A DNA stretch of 64,000 nucleotides from an uncultured Desulfovibrio sp. (GTDB taxonomy: Bacteria > Desulfobacterota > Desulfovibrionia > Desulfovibrionales > Desulfovibrionaceae). Position 1 is the stretch's first letter; each line of letters starts with the position of its first letter. The notes under the pieces are model-generated. The model saw nothing but the letters and a program-made list of their open reading frames with translations, was not told where the DNA came from and did not search any database. The stretch spans positions 1-64,000 of the forward strand of contig CALBAX010000120.1 in the NCBI GenBank assembly GCA_937926875.1, written 5' to 3'. Shown here piece after piece: positions 13,985 through 23,500 of the stretch. The position numbers were made by a program, and so were the translations under genes.

Positions 13985-14758
13985 TCAGTCCGGGTACTCC
14001 ACATGGGCCAGGACCAGGCCCTGCGGCGGGGCCGTGGGGCTGGGCAGGGCGCGGCGGTCGGCGGCCTCAAGGATGGCGGGGATCTGGTCGGGGCACAGCT
14101 TGTGGCGCCCGCAGGCGGCCAGCAGCCCGGCCATGTTGCGGACCATCTGCTTCAAAAAACCGTTGGCCGTGACGGTCAGGCGCAGGCAGGGCAGGCAGGG
14201 CGGCATGAACTCCACGGGCGGCAGCTCCGTCAGTGTGGCGGCCTGGAGCTCGCGCACGGTGCTTTCCATCTCGGTGCCGGCGTTCTGGAGGCTGGCGAAG
14301 TCGTGCCTGCCCAGCAAAAAGGGCAGGGCCGCGCGCATGGCCCCGGCGTCCAGGGGGCCGCTGCGCCAGACGAAGGGCGCCAGCCGGGGCGGGACGAAGC
14401 CTTTCTCCTGCCAGAAATCATACACATAGGTCTTGCGCAGGGCGCTGATGCGGGCGTGGAAGTCGGGGGCGGCCTCCTGCCAGTGCAGGACGCGCACGTC
14501 CGCGGGCAGCAGGGCGTTGAGGGCGTGGCGCCAGTCCAGACCGGGGCGGCGGGGCACATCGCAATGGGCCACCTGGCCGTGGGCATGGACGCCCGCATCG
14601 GTACGGCCGGAGCCGAACACGCGCACGGGCCGTCCGGCGATGCGCCCCACGGCGGCTTCCACGGCGGCCTGCACGGTGGGCGGCGGGGAGGGGATGTCCT
14701 GGATCTGCCAGCCGCAATAACGGCTGCCGTCATAGGCCAGCAACAGCCTGAGGCGCAT
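13985..14758 (-). CDS. truA: tRNA pseudouridine(38-40) synthase TruA
   Basis: A 257-residue enzyme that isomerises uridine to pseudouridine at positions 38-40 of tRNA anticodon stems. The N-terminal YDGSRYCGWQ and the catalytic GSGRTDAGVHAHGQVAH (Asp near residue 53) are diagnostic. The second half has LRKTYVYDFW and TVTANGFLKQMVRNM, as in all TruA proteins. The ATG at 14758 gives the usual start just before the beta-strand RLRLLLAYDG. An in-frame ATG at 14779 adds seven residues and is equally possible, as neither has a clear ribosome binding site. Cytoplasmic and monocistronic. Confidence 0.95.
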   Translation of the reverse strand: MRLRLLLAYDGSRYCGWQIQDIPSPPPTVQAAVEAAVGRIAGRPVRVFGSGRTDAGVHAHGQVAHCDVPRRPGLDWRHALNALLPADVRVLHWQEAAPDFHARISALRKTYVYDFWQEKGFVPPRLAPFVWRSGPLDAGAMRAALPFLLGRHDFASLQNAGTEMESTVRELQAATLTELPPVEFMPPCLPCLRLTVTANGFLKQMVRNMAGLLAACGRHKLCPDQIPAILEAADRRALPSPTAPPQGLVLAHVEYPD

Positions 14759-15100
14759 GGTGGAAGAAATGTCCGGCATGGAGGCTCTGGGGTTGATGTG
14801 GAAGGAAAAAGGGGGCCGCAGGCCGGCCTGGTGCCGGTCAGGAGCCCGGACGGAAACTTTTTCCGCCGGAGCGGGACGCCGGCATCGCAGCCCCTTTGGA
14901 CGATGCCGGGAAAGGGCGCTTTTCCATGCCCTGCCGTGGTGGAAGGCCATTGCCTGCCGGAGTTGTCGCCGGGGCGCATTTTTTTGGGGGGGAAGCGCAT
15001 CCGGGGAGGGACAGAGGCCGGGGAAAGGGGCCCCCCGTGCGTCAAACAAAAGAGGTCCCTTTCCCGCAGCCTTTTCCCCCAATCAGTCTTGCAATGATGC
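14759..15100. other. Intergenic region, nothing recognised
   Basis: About 340 bp between thiD and truA, both on the minus strand. GC-rich, with no convincing frame, terminator or RNA gene. Presumably it holds the truA promoter. Confidence 0.45.
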
Positions 15101-15892
15101 CTAGCGGCGGGCGGCGTGGTTGACGGGCCCGCAGCCCTTGCCGGGCGCGTAGCTCTTGCGCAGGGCAAGGTTGAGGAATTCCTGGGCGCGGGTCACGGCC
15201 ACCTGCAGGGGCAGGCCGTGGCCAAGGCCGGTGGCGATGGCGGCCGACAGGGTGCAGCCGGTGCCGTGGTTGTTGGTGGTCTCCACCTTGGGCTGGGGCA
15301 GGAACTTGGGAGGCTGCCCGGCCTGGCAGAGGCAGTCCGTGACCACGATGGAGCTTTCCATATGACCGCCCTTGATGAGCACGGCCCTGGCGCCCATCCT
15401 GATGAGCGCCTCCCCGGCGGCAGCGGCGTCATCGGCGCAGCTGATGGTCATGCCGGTGAGCATCTCGGCTTCGGGGCGGTTGGGGGTCAGCAGGTCGCAG
15501 CCGGGGATCATGCGTTCCTTGAGGGCCTCCACGGCATCTTCACGCAGCAGGCGGCTGCCGCTCTGGCTCACGGAAACAGGGTCCACCACCAGCGGGAAGC
15601 TGCGGTCGCGCAGGGCGTCGGCCAGGGCGTTGATGATGCCGGCCGAGAAGAGCATGCCGGTCTTGGCGGCGTGCACGGGAAAGCCGTCCAGCACGGCGCG
15701 CAGTTGCAGCACGACGAATCCGGGCTCGGGCGCGTGGATCCCGGTGACACCCAGGCCGTTCTGGGCGGTCAGGGCCGTGATGACGCTCATGCCGTAGCCG
15801 TCCAGGGCCATGATGGTCTTGAGGTCGGCCTGGATGCCGGCACCGCCGCCGGAATCGGAACCGGCAATGGTCAGGATGTTGGGGGTACGCAT
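15101..15892 (-). CDS. thiD: Hydroxymethylpyrimidine/phosphomethylpyrimidine kinase ThiD
   Basis: A 263-residue ribokinase-fold enzyme that phosphorylates HMP and HMP-P to HMP-PP for thiamine synthesis. Diagnostic segments are the N-terminal TIAGSDSGGGAGIQADLKT, GVTGIHAPE, VKTGM-like AAKTGMLFS, VVDPVSVSQSG, TPNRPEAEMLTG and the ATP/anion-hole motif NNHGTGCTLSAAIA near residue 215. The ATG at 15892 follows AGGAG by 7 bp. No other thi gene is adjacent, and I see no THI-box riboswitch upstream. Confidence 0.95.
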   Translation of the reverse strand: MRTPNILTIAGSDSGGGAGIQADLKTIMALDGYGMSVITALTAQNGLGVTGIHAPEPGFVVLQLRAVLDGFPVHAAKTGMLFSAGIINALADALRDRSFPLVVDPVSVSQSGSRLLREDAVEALKERMIPGCDLLTPNRPEAEMLTGMTISCADDAAAAGEALIRMGARAVLIKGGHMESSIVVTDCLCQAGQPPKFLPQPKVETTNNHGTGCTLSAAIATGLGHGLPLQVAVTRAQEFLNLALRKSYAPGKGCGPVNHAARR

Positions 15893-16023
15893 GGATATCT
15901 CCTGTTCTGTGATGGCGGACTGACGGCCGTGGGACACACGCGGCCGGACAGCAGGGTTATACGCTGCCTCCGGGAAGGGCGCAATGCCGGGCGGTCAGGT
16001 TGGGCGCGCCATGCCGGCGGTAC

Positions 16024-16051
16024 AAAAAAAGGGCAGGGAAGATCCCTGCCC
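16024..16051 (-). terminator. Terminator of the CstA-family gene
   Basis: Stem GGGCAGGGA / TCCCTGCCC with a 3-nt loop, followed on the minus strand by seven T. It is 29 bp after the stop of the 16080-17513 gene. Confidence 0.85.
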
Positions 16052-16079
16052 TTGTGCGTGGTTGTGGAGTGGCGGGACG

Positions 16080-17513
16080 CTACACTTCGTCGATGCTGGG
16101 GGCACCGGCGATGGGCTTGCGGGCCAGGGCCAGGAAGGAGACCAGGCAAACGGCGGCCACGATCACGCCGATGATGTCGGCGGTCTGGATGCCCATGCCA
16201 AAGCCCATCTTGGGTTCATAACAGATGTAGGCGGTGCACACGGCCGTCATGAAGGTGGCGGGCAGGGTGCAGATCCAGTGCAGGCGATGCTTGCGGTACA
16301 GATAGGCGCCGGCGGCCCAGAGCATGATGGCGGCCAGGGCCTGGTTGGCAAAGCCGAAGTAACGCCAGATGACGTTGAAGTCCACGAAGTTCAGCACCAC
16401 GCCGATGGCGAAGATCGGAAGGGCGATGACCAGGCGGGCCGGGATGGCGGACTGCTTGAAGTTGAACATTTCGGCGATGGTCAGGCGGGCGGCGCGGAAG
16501 GCCGTGTCACCGGAGGTGACGGGCAGGGCCACCACGCCCAGGATGGCCAGCACGCCACCGATGGGGCCCATGAGGGCGCGGGCGGTCTCATCGACCACGT
16601 TGGCGGGGCCGCCGGCAGCGGCCAGAGCCTCGGGGCTGGTGTAGAAGGTCATGCCCACGGTGGCCCACACGAGGCCGATGAAGCCTTCAGCCACCATGCC
16701 GCCGTAGAACACGGCCTTGCCCTGCTTTTCATTGGACAGGCAGCGGGACATCAGGGGCGACTGGGTGGCGTGGAAGCCGGACAGGGCGCCGCAGGCGATG
16801 GTGATGAACACCAGCGGGAAGATGGGCAGCTGCTGGGGATGGTTGTTGGGGAAGGAGGCCCAGTTGTAGAATTCGCAACCATTGGTGAACATGGTCACGG
16901 TCATGCCCACGGCCATGATGATCAGCACGGCGCCGAACAGGGGGTAGAGGCGGCCGATGATCTTGTCGATGGGCAGGATGGTGGCCAGGAAGTAGTAGGC
17001 GAAGATGACGGCGACCCAGAACATCTGGTCCATGTAGTCGGGGGTCAGCTTGGCCAGCAGGCCGGCGGGAGCAGCCACGAAGACCACGCCCACGAGCAGC
17101 AGCAGGATGACGGCGAACACGCGCATCACCTGCTTGGCCACGTTGCCCAGGTTGTAGCCCACGATGGTGGGCACGTTGGCGCCCTTGTAACGCACGGAGA
17201 GCATGCCGGAGAAGTAGTCATGCACGGCACCGGCAAAGATGGTGCCGATGACGATCCACAGCAGGGCGCTGGGGCCGTACAGGGCGCCCAGGATGGGGCC
17301 GAAGACGGGGCCCACACCGGCGATGTTCAGCAGCTGGATGAGCCAGACCTTCCACATGGGCATTTCGACGTAGTCGACGCCGTCGGCCATGGTCTTGGCG
17401 GGGGTGGGGCGGTTTTCGTCCGCACCGAAGATTTTGGCGACGATGGAACCGTAGATGATGTAGCCCACGATGAGACCGGCTACGGCAAGAAGAAAGTAAA
17501 CGTAATTCGGCAT
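16080..17513 (-). CDS. CstA-family carbon-starvation transporter
   Basis: A 477-residue inner-membrane protein with about 13 transmembrane helices. CstA hallmarks are RPTPAKTMADGVDYVEM near residue 35, the GVGPVFGPILGALYGP segment near 65-82, HDYFSGMLSVRYKG near 98, and SGFHATQSPLMSRCL near 245. It is the shorter form, compared with about 700 residues for E. coli CstA/BtsT. The family imports peptides and pyruvate. In a sulfate reducer pyruvate or peptide uptake would both make sense. It diverges from the 17965 gene across a 450-bp promoter region. Confidence 0.88.
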   Translation of the reverse strand: MPNYVYFLLAVAGLIVGYIIYGSIVAKIFGADENRPTPAKTMADGVDYVEMPMWKVWLIQLLNIAGVGPVFGPILGALYGPSALLWIVIGTIFAGAVHDYFSGMLSVRYKGANVPTIVGYNLGNVAKQVMRVFAVILLLLVGVVFVAAPAGLLAKLTPDYMDQMFWVAVIFAYYFLATILPIDKIIGRLYPLFGAVLIIMAVGMTVTMFTNGCEFYNWASFPNNHPQQLPIFPLVFITIACGALSGFHATQSPLMSRCLSNEKQGKAVFYGGMVAEGFIGLVWATVGMTFYTSPEALAAAGGPANVVDETARALMGPIGGVLAILGVVALPVTSGDTAFRAARLTIAEMFNFKQSAIPARLVIALPIFAIGVVLNFVDFNVIWRYFGFANQALAAIMLWAAGAYLYRKHRLHWICTLPATFMTAVCTAYICYEPKMGFGMGIQTADIIGVIVAAVCLVSFLALARKPIAGAPSIDEV

Positions 17514-17964
17514 AGTATCCGCTCCCTCTGCGGCTATTCCGGTTAAAAGGTGAAAGCGGCAGCCGTGCCTTTGGTGGCCGGCTGCCCATTGTTAGTAGGG
17601 GTTCGTGATTAGCATGGCGAAAGGGGGGCGTCAACAGAGGGAAAAGCTTTTTTTCCGCTGCCGGTGCGGCTGGCGGGGCATTCATGCCCGCCGGGGAAAG
17701 ACAGTGTTTTTTCGGGAAAACAGGTAGTTGGCACGATTCTTGTTTCCTTAGGCCAGCCCATCCCGGAAGGATGGCCGCATTCCCGGGGGACAAAAACTTC
17801 GGGCCGCAGGGGCCGCAAGCGCATCCGGCCCGCCGGGCAGCGGCGGGGAGGGGCTCGCAAAATGCCTTCACAGCCGTGTGCCGGGATGCTAGCATGCCCA
17901 CAGCCTGCCGAGCCGTCGGCAGCGAGTTTTATGGGCGAGCCTTCCTGCCGCCCGGAGGTCCTGC
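17514..17964. other. Divergent promoter region with a sigma-54-like site
   Basis: About 450 bp between the CstA-family gene and an exported-protein gene. It contains a plus-strand TGGCAC-N5-TTGTTT element at 17729-17745. No gene is recognised. Confidence 0.45.
17729..17745 (+). promoter_or_regulatory. Imperfect sigma-54-type -24/-12 element
   Basis: TGGCAC, 5 bp, then TTGTTT: an exact -24 half and a -12 half with T in place of the invariant C. It is about 220 bp upstream of the plus-strand gene at 17965. Confidence 0.35.
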
Positions 17965-19515
17965 ATGAAACTGGAAACCCAGGCACCGGCCCGGAGCCGG
18001 TTCGCTACCCCCGCCTCCGCGTCCCCGTCCGGCGGACGGCTGGATGATCTGCCCGCCCCCAAGACGTCGCGCGGCGGACACAAGCTGGGCTGTCTGGCCC
18101 TGCTGGCCCTTTTGCTGGTGGCCGGAGCCGCCGTGTGGCTGACCCGTGACGATGCCACCCGCGATGCCTGGCGCAAGGATGCCGTGACCTGGCTGGACGC
18201 GAAGCTGGAAGGCACGGCCCTGGCGCCCCTCATGAACCTGCTGCGCGAGACGCCTCCGCCGCCCCCGCCCTCGGTGGCCACGCCTGCCACAGCGCCGGGC
18301 ACGCTGGCCGGGCCCACGGTACAGGGGACGGTCAGTGCCCTGGTCAGGACGGACTTCGTGTCGCCCGGGGCCGCTATGCCTGTCCCGGAGGGGCAGGAGG
18401 CGCAAAAACGCCAGTATCCCGCGGACAGCCGCGTGCAGCCCGCTTTCGTGGAAGACCTTGCCGGGCATGTGCTGGAACGCTTCCAGGGCAGCGGCCTCGA
18501 TCTGAGCCTGCCCTCCCTCAACCAGCGGTACGGCGTCAAGCTGACGGGCCTGGCCGGCGGCAGCCGCGCCGCTGTGCTGCGCTACGCCTTCCATCCCGAC
18601 ATGCTGCGCAGCCTGTACACCATCTATGCCGACCGCTTCCTGGACGACCTCGACCGCCAGTGTACGGAACACAACTGGAGCGACCTGCAAAAAAGGCAGC
18701 TGCACATGGCCCTTGCCGGGCGTTTGGAAGCCTGGGCCGCTGCCCTGGACGGCGTGGCCGCCGTACCGGATCTGGGCGCACGGCTGGCCGAGAGCGAGCG
18801 GCTGTTGCAGGAATCGCTGGACATCTACAGCCGCATGGCCAGCACGGTGTTCGAGCTGGACGAGGCCCGGCAGCGCAACGATGCCGCCGCCATCGCCACG
18901 GCCCAGCTGCGGGTGGACGACATCACGGGCCGTTACCGCCAGGCCATGGATGCCCGCACGGCAGCGCAGCATTCCCTGGTGGGCGAGATCCGCCGCCATG
19001 CCGGTGCCGCCCTGGATGACGATACCCTGCTGTTCGTGGCCCAGTGGGTGGGCCGCCGCCTCCAGCAGGACAGCAAGGCCCTGGCGACTGTCCGTGCCGG
19101 TTCCGCCGCGCTGCGGGACATGGCGGGCCGCTGTACCCGGATCGCCAGCGGCAAAGCGGCCGCAGGACAGCCTGCGGCCCCTGTCGTCAGCGACGTGCCC
19201 CTGCGGCCCGGTCCCAAGCAGGCCCGGCCCCGTCCGGCGGCAGCTCCGGCACTTCCGGCCACAGATGGCGGGAGCGCTCCTGCTGCCCCGGCTGCGCCGG
19301 CCACGGCACCGGTATCCGCCCCGCAAGGGACTGCTCCGGCGGCCCTGCCCGCGCAGGGCCCTGCCGCCGGAGGGGCGGTAACGCCCCCGGCCCTCGCGGC
19401 CCCGCAAACTCCTGCGGCGCCCGCACCGTTGCCCGCGCCCGCAGCCCAGCCGCCGGCAACGGGTGGCGCCCCGGCCGGTGGTCCCGTGCTGCCGGCACCG
19501 GCGCCGTCCCGCTAG
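17965..19515 (+). CDS. Membrane-anchored protein with Pro/Ala-rich tail, unknown function
   Basis: A 516-residue protein. Residues 1-40 are cytoplasmic and one transmembrane helix follows at about 42-60 (LGCLALLALLLVAGAAVWL). A proline stretch (PPPPPP) lies near 97 and a helical periplasmic domain at about 150-400. The last 110 residues are nearly all Ala, Pro, Gly and Thr. The middle domain contains QRYGVKLTGLAGG and several heptad-like helices. I do not recognise a family. The low-complexity tail could span the periplasm or bind the wall. The next gene, also exported and unknown, lies 300 bp downstream past a terminator. Confidence 0.65.
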   Translation: MKLETQAPARSRFATPASASPSGGRLDDLPAPKTSRGGHKLGCLALLALLLVAGAAVWLTRDDATRDAWRKDAVTWLDAKLEGTALAPLMNLLRETPPPPPPSVATPATAPGTLAGPTVQGTVSALVRTDFVSPGAAMPVPEGQEAQKRQYPADSRVQPAFVEDLAGHVLERFQGSGLDLSLPSLNQRYGVKLTGLAGGSRAAVLRYAFHPDMLRSLYTIYADRFLDDLDRQCTEHNWSDLQKRQLHMALAGRLEAWAAALDGVAAVPDLGARLAESERLLQESLDIYSRMASTVFELDEARQRNDAAAIATAQLRVDDITGRYRQAMDARTAAQHSLVGEIRRHAGAALDDDTLLFVAQWVGRRLQQDSKALATVRAGSAALRDMAGRCTRIASGKAAAGQPAAPVVSDVPLRPGPKQARPRPAAAPALPATDGGSAPAAPAAPATAPVSAPQGTAPAALPAQGPAAGGAVTPPALAAPQTPAAPAPLPAPAAQPPATGGAPAGGPVLPAPAPSR

Positions 19516-19690
19516 GAGCGCGACGATCCGGCCTGTTCCTGCAAAGCAGGCGCGGGAAGAGGGCAGAAGCTTGCGGGATGCGCCGTTGCACCCGGCCATA
19601 CGGCCTGCAGGGAGGATGTCCCTTCAGCGGCAGGCCGGATCCGGCCGGGTACGCCGGCAGCTTCATGGTCTTCACATTCCAAGGCAAAGA

Positions 19691-19721
19691 GGGGGAGTGC
19701 CTTCGGGCGGCTCCCCTTTTT
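19691..19721 (+). terminator. Terminator after the Pro/Ala-rich membrane protein
   Basis: GGGGGAG / CTCCCC stem with an inner GCC-TTCG-GGC cap, followed by five T (19717-19721). Confidence 0.7.
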
Positions 19722-19814
19722 CACACGCCGGGCAAGGGAGCCACAGCAGCCCCTCCCGGTCTGCCGGGATGTCCCGGCCCTAACGGCGGGCCCGTGCCCG
19801 CAAGGAGGCGTGCC

Positions 19815-20489
19815 ATGCGCGCTGTGTTCACCAAAGACATCTTTTGCCGCGGCAGCGTCCTGTGCTGTGTGCTGCTCCTGTGCTGCCTGTGCCTCTGGCC
19901 TGCCGGGGCCCGCGCCCTTTCGGCCGATGCGGCCCGGGCCTGCGTGGTGGAGGCGGGCGGGGCCGTGGACAATGCGGATGCGGCCTGCTTCGAGCAGCTC
20001 GTGGACATGGATGCCATCCTCGATGCGGCCGTGAACCTGTTCATGAAAGAGGCCGCCAGGCCGGAGAACTCTTCCCTGCTGCCGCCCATGCTGGCCCTGA
20101 TGTTCTCCGGGGCCGCCATGGCCGAGGACAACGGCCTGAGCGTGCGCAAGCTGCTGGTCTCCGAGGCCCGGGCCTTCGTGCACAATGGCATCGCTTCCGG
20201 GGCCTTTGCCGGGAAGAGCGTGCAGGACTACGCAGCGGAAGGCTGGGTGGCGCCCCTGTTCGAGTCCGTGTCCATGGGGCGCAAGGAGATCCGTGACGTG
20301 GGCACGCCCGTACGGCAGGGCAGGGACTGGATCGTGCCCTTTGTGCTGCGCGACCACGGCAACGGCAACAGCTATGCCGTGCGGGTACGGGTGAGCGATG
20401 CCGGGGGCAGCCCGCGCGTGGTGGCCGTGGAGAACCTGCGCCAGCTGTTCGTCATCCTGGGCAAGGAGGCCCAGGCGCTGGAAAGCTGA
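19815..20489 (+). CDS. Exported protein of unknown function
   Basis: A 224-residue protein with a signal peptide (hydrophobic, cysteine-rich residues 13-30; cleavage near ARA at 34). The mature part is compact and mixed alpha/beta, with DWIVPFVLRDHGNGNSYAVRVRVSD near 170-195 looking like two beta-strands. The ATG is set by AAGGAGG 6 bp upstream; the longer frame is not coding-like. It converges on the autotransporter gene, sharing a bidirectional terminator. Periplasmic or secreted; no family recognised. Confidence 0.75.
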   Translation: MRAVFTKDIFCRGSVLCCVLLLCCLCLWPAGARALSADAARACVVEAGGAVDNADAACFEQLVDMDAILDAAVNLFMKEAARPENSSLLPPMLALMFSGAAMAEDNGLSVRKLLVSEARAFVHNGIASGAFAGKSVQDYAAEGWVAPLFESVSMGRKEIRDVGTPVRQGRDWIVPFVLRDHGNGNSYAVRVRVSDAGGSPRVVAVENLRQLFVILGKEAQALES

Positions 20490-20511
20490 TGCGGCCTGAA
20501 GGCCGAGCCAT

Positions 20512-20541
20512 AAAAAAGGCCCTCCGAGGAGGGCCTTTTTT
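20512..20541. terminator. Bidirectional terminator
   Basis: AAAAAA-GGCCCTCC-GA-GGAGGGCC-TTTTTT: a perfect stem with A and T runs. It serves the plus-strand exported-protein gene and the minus-strand autotransporter. Confidence 0.9.
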
Positions 20542-20559
20542 ATGGTTGAAGGTCAGGAG

Positions 20560-23500
20560 CTAGAAGCGGATCTCCACGCCGAGGCGGAAGGAGTTGTCCG
20601 TGTAGTTGCTGCGGGTCTCGCCGTTATACTGTCCGAAGATGGAAACGGTGTCGTTCACGTTGAAGCTGACACCGGCGTTGTAGCGCAGGGCGTCCTTGCC
20701 CATCTCGACGCCATGGACACGCAGGGGCGCGCTGTTGGGGCCAAGATACACGCTGGCTTCGGCCTGGGAGTCGTTCAGGTCGCGGGCGTAGCCGATACCG
20801 ATGCAGGTGCTGACGGACTTTTCGTCGTCGATGACGAAGTCATGTTGCAGTTCGATGCCCACGGGCAGGGTCCAGCGTTCCAGTCTGTCCACATCGAAGT
20901 GACGGCCGAGCGGGCCGCTTTCGGTGTAGGCATCCTGCGTGACACTGGCGTATTCTATGCCCACATAGGGGGTGAGGCGGGTAGCGCCTTCATTGAACAG
21001 GAAGTTGTACGAAGCGCGGGCGCCGAAGCCCCAGAAGTAGCTGTTGTAGTCGCCTTCAGCATCGGGCAGGCCCGTGAAGGAGGTCTCGGATTCGTTGTAG
21101 CCCTGGCCGTACATCACATCGGCTTCCAGGCGCACAGGGTCAAGATCCAGAGCGGCATAGAGGCTGCCCACCCAGCTGCGCATGTCGGTGTGGTTGAGGT
21201 CGTCACGGGAGTAGACGTCCGTGTCGATGTAGGCAAGGCCGACACCCACGAGGGCCTTGCGCATGGTCAGCGCATAACCGGCAGCGAGACCGCCGGTGTA
21301 GCTGTCGAAACCGCTGATGCTGTCGTCGGAGCCCTGGTTGCTGATGCCGCCCAGGGCGGTGATCCACATCTGCGAGCGGGGCTCGTCCGTGGGGGCAAGG
21401 CCCTTCACGCCGTTGCGGATGCCTTCGCGGAACAGGTTGAGCTGGTTGATGTTGGCATAGCCGCTGTTGAGGGTGTTCTCGCCGCTGAGCTGGCGCAGGC
21501 TCTCGGCGGCGCCTTCAGGCGACATGCCGGACAGGCCGTTCAGGTAGGCAGCGCTCAGGCCGTCAGCATTGCTCAGGATGCGGTCGAACGCCGCGGCATT
21601 GGCGCGGACGTTGCGGTTGCCGGGCAGGGAAGAGATGACGTCGGTCTTGTTCTTGACATCGACGACCAGGGCGGCCGAGTTGCCGCTCCCGCGCACATGG
21701 GTGGTGGCGAACAGGTCGTCGGTCCAGTTCTCGCCGCTGGCCGCAACGCCGTTTTCCGTCAGGCTGACGCCGCCCGTCGCGGCGGCGAAGTCCGCCACGG
21801 TGTAGGTACCGGCAGCCAGGGTGGCGGCATTGGAGACATGCAGGGCCAGCTTGCGGTCCAGGGACAGGGCGCCGGTACCGGCGTCCATGTGCAGGGCCTT
21901 GCCGGTCGAAGGATCCAGAGCCATGCTGAAGGTACCGCCCGTCAGGTTCATGTCGAACTTGATGTCGGACTTGGCGGCCTGCAGGTAGCTGCCGGCCATG
22001 AAGTCGAAGGAACCGCCCTTGATGTTCAGGCTGCCGCCGCCGGTGCTGGCGCTGATGCCGGAGGTACCGTCAAAGCTGAAGGTACCGCTATTGATGTTGA
22101 AGTCACCGCCGCCGCGCGTGCCCCAGTAACCGCCGTTGACGGTCTCGAAGGTACCGCCGTTGATGACGGTGGTGGCGGAGGAACCGTTACCGGCATGGTC
22201 CGTGTAGAACGTGCCGCCATTGATGATCAGGTCGCTGGCGTTGGTATCCAGGGAGGACAGGCGCGTGACGCCGATGATGGAGTAATTGCCGTTGTTGAAG
22301 GTGATGGTGGTGGGGGCCTTGTCCTGGGCCATCATGACCAGGGCATCCACCGCGGTGAGGGTCGGGCCGCCGCTGGCATCGCCGAAGACCACGCCGCCGT
22401 TGCCGGCGCTGAGGGTCAGGCGGGTGCCCAGCAGATCCTTGCCGCGGCCTTCATCATAGACGGTATAGCCTTCCTGGCCGATCAGGGAGATGTTGCCGCC
22501 GGTGATCTCCAGCTTGTTGTCGGCATACAGTTCCGTATAGCCGTTGGAGAGCTGGAAGTTGCCGCCGCTGATGGCGATGTCCTGCCCGGTGAAGCGCTTG
22601 CGGTCCAGGCCGGTCAGAGTGAAATCTCCGCCGGAGACGGCGAGGGTGCTGCCGGATTCCAGGGTGAAGCCGTAGGGGATGTTGAAGGTATTGCCGTTGA
22701 CCGTGCCGTGCCGGCCGTCCGGGGTGCCTTCATAGGCGAAGGTGCCGTCGGTGATGTTCAGGGCCGTATTGCCCCGGAACAGGGTCGAGCCGCTCATGAC
22801 GAAGGTGCCGCCGTTGATGTCCAGACGTCCCTTGCCGTCCACGGAGGGCTTTTCGCCATAGGTGCCGTTGCTGTTGATGACGCTGGTACCGCTCAGGTCA
22901 TAGGTGCCGCCGTTGAGCGTGATGGAATTTTCGCCATTGATGTCGGCGTTGTGGACGGCCACGGTGCCGTCATTGATGGTGAGGTTGGGCACGGTGAGCA
23001 TGGACTGGACTTCCACCGGGTCATCGAACAGCTCCTGGGTGGAGGTCACGCGCAGGCTGCCGCCGTTCATGGTCAGGTCCGTGCCGGCATGGAGCAGCGA
23101 GGAGCGGAAGGTGCCTTCGACATTGATGGCACCGCTGTTGAGGACCATGCTGCCCGCTCCGGCGGGCACGGCCATGAACAGGGAATCCTTGATGTTGAAG
23201 ACGGGGCCATCGGCAGCGCCGGCACGTCCGAGGACGATGTCGCCTTCGCCGGTGTTGAAGGTCAGGCGGGTGCCCAGGACCCAGCGGTCACGGGTAACGT
23301 CGTACTGGGCCCATTCCTTGGTGCCCACGAGGTTGAACTCGCCATTGTTGATGGTGATGCCACCGGCGGACGTGAAGGTGGTGTACGCTTCCGACATGTT
23401 GAACGTACCGCCGTTGATGGTGATGTTTTCACCGGAAAAATGCTTTTCGTTGGCGCCGGCAAGAGAGAACGTGCCGCTGTTGATGGTGAGATCCTTGCCC

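Noticed and set aside
14759..15892. THI-box riboswitch near thiD
   Set aside because: I could not find the conserved CTGAGA...ACC...GAACCTGA-like blocks upstream of the thiD start.
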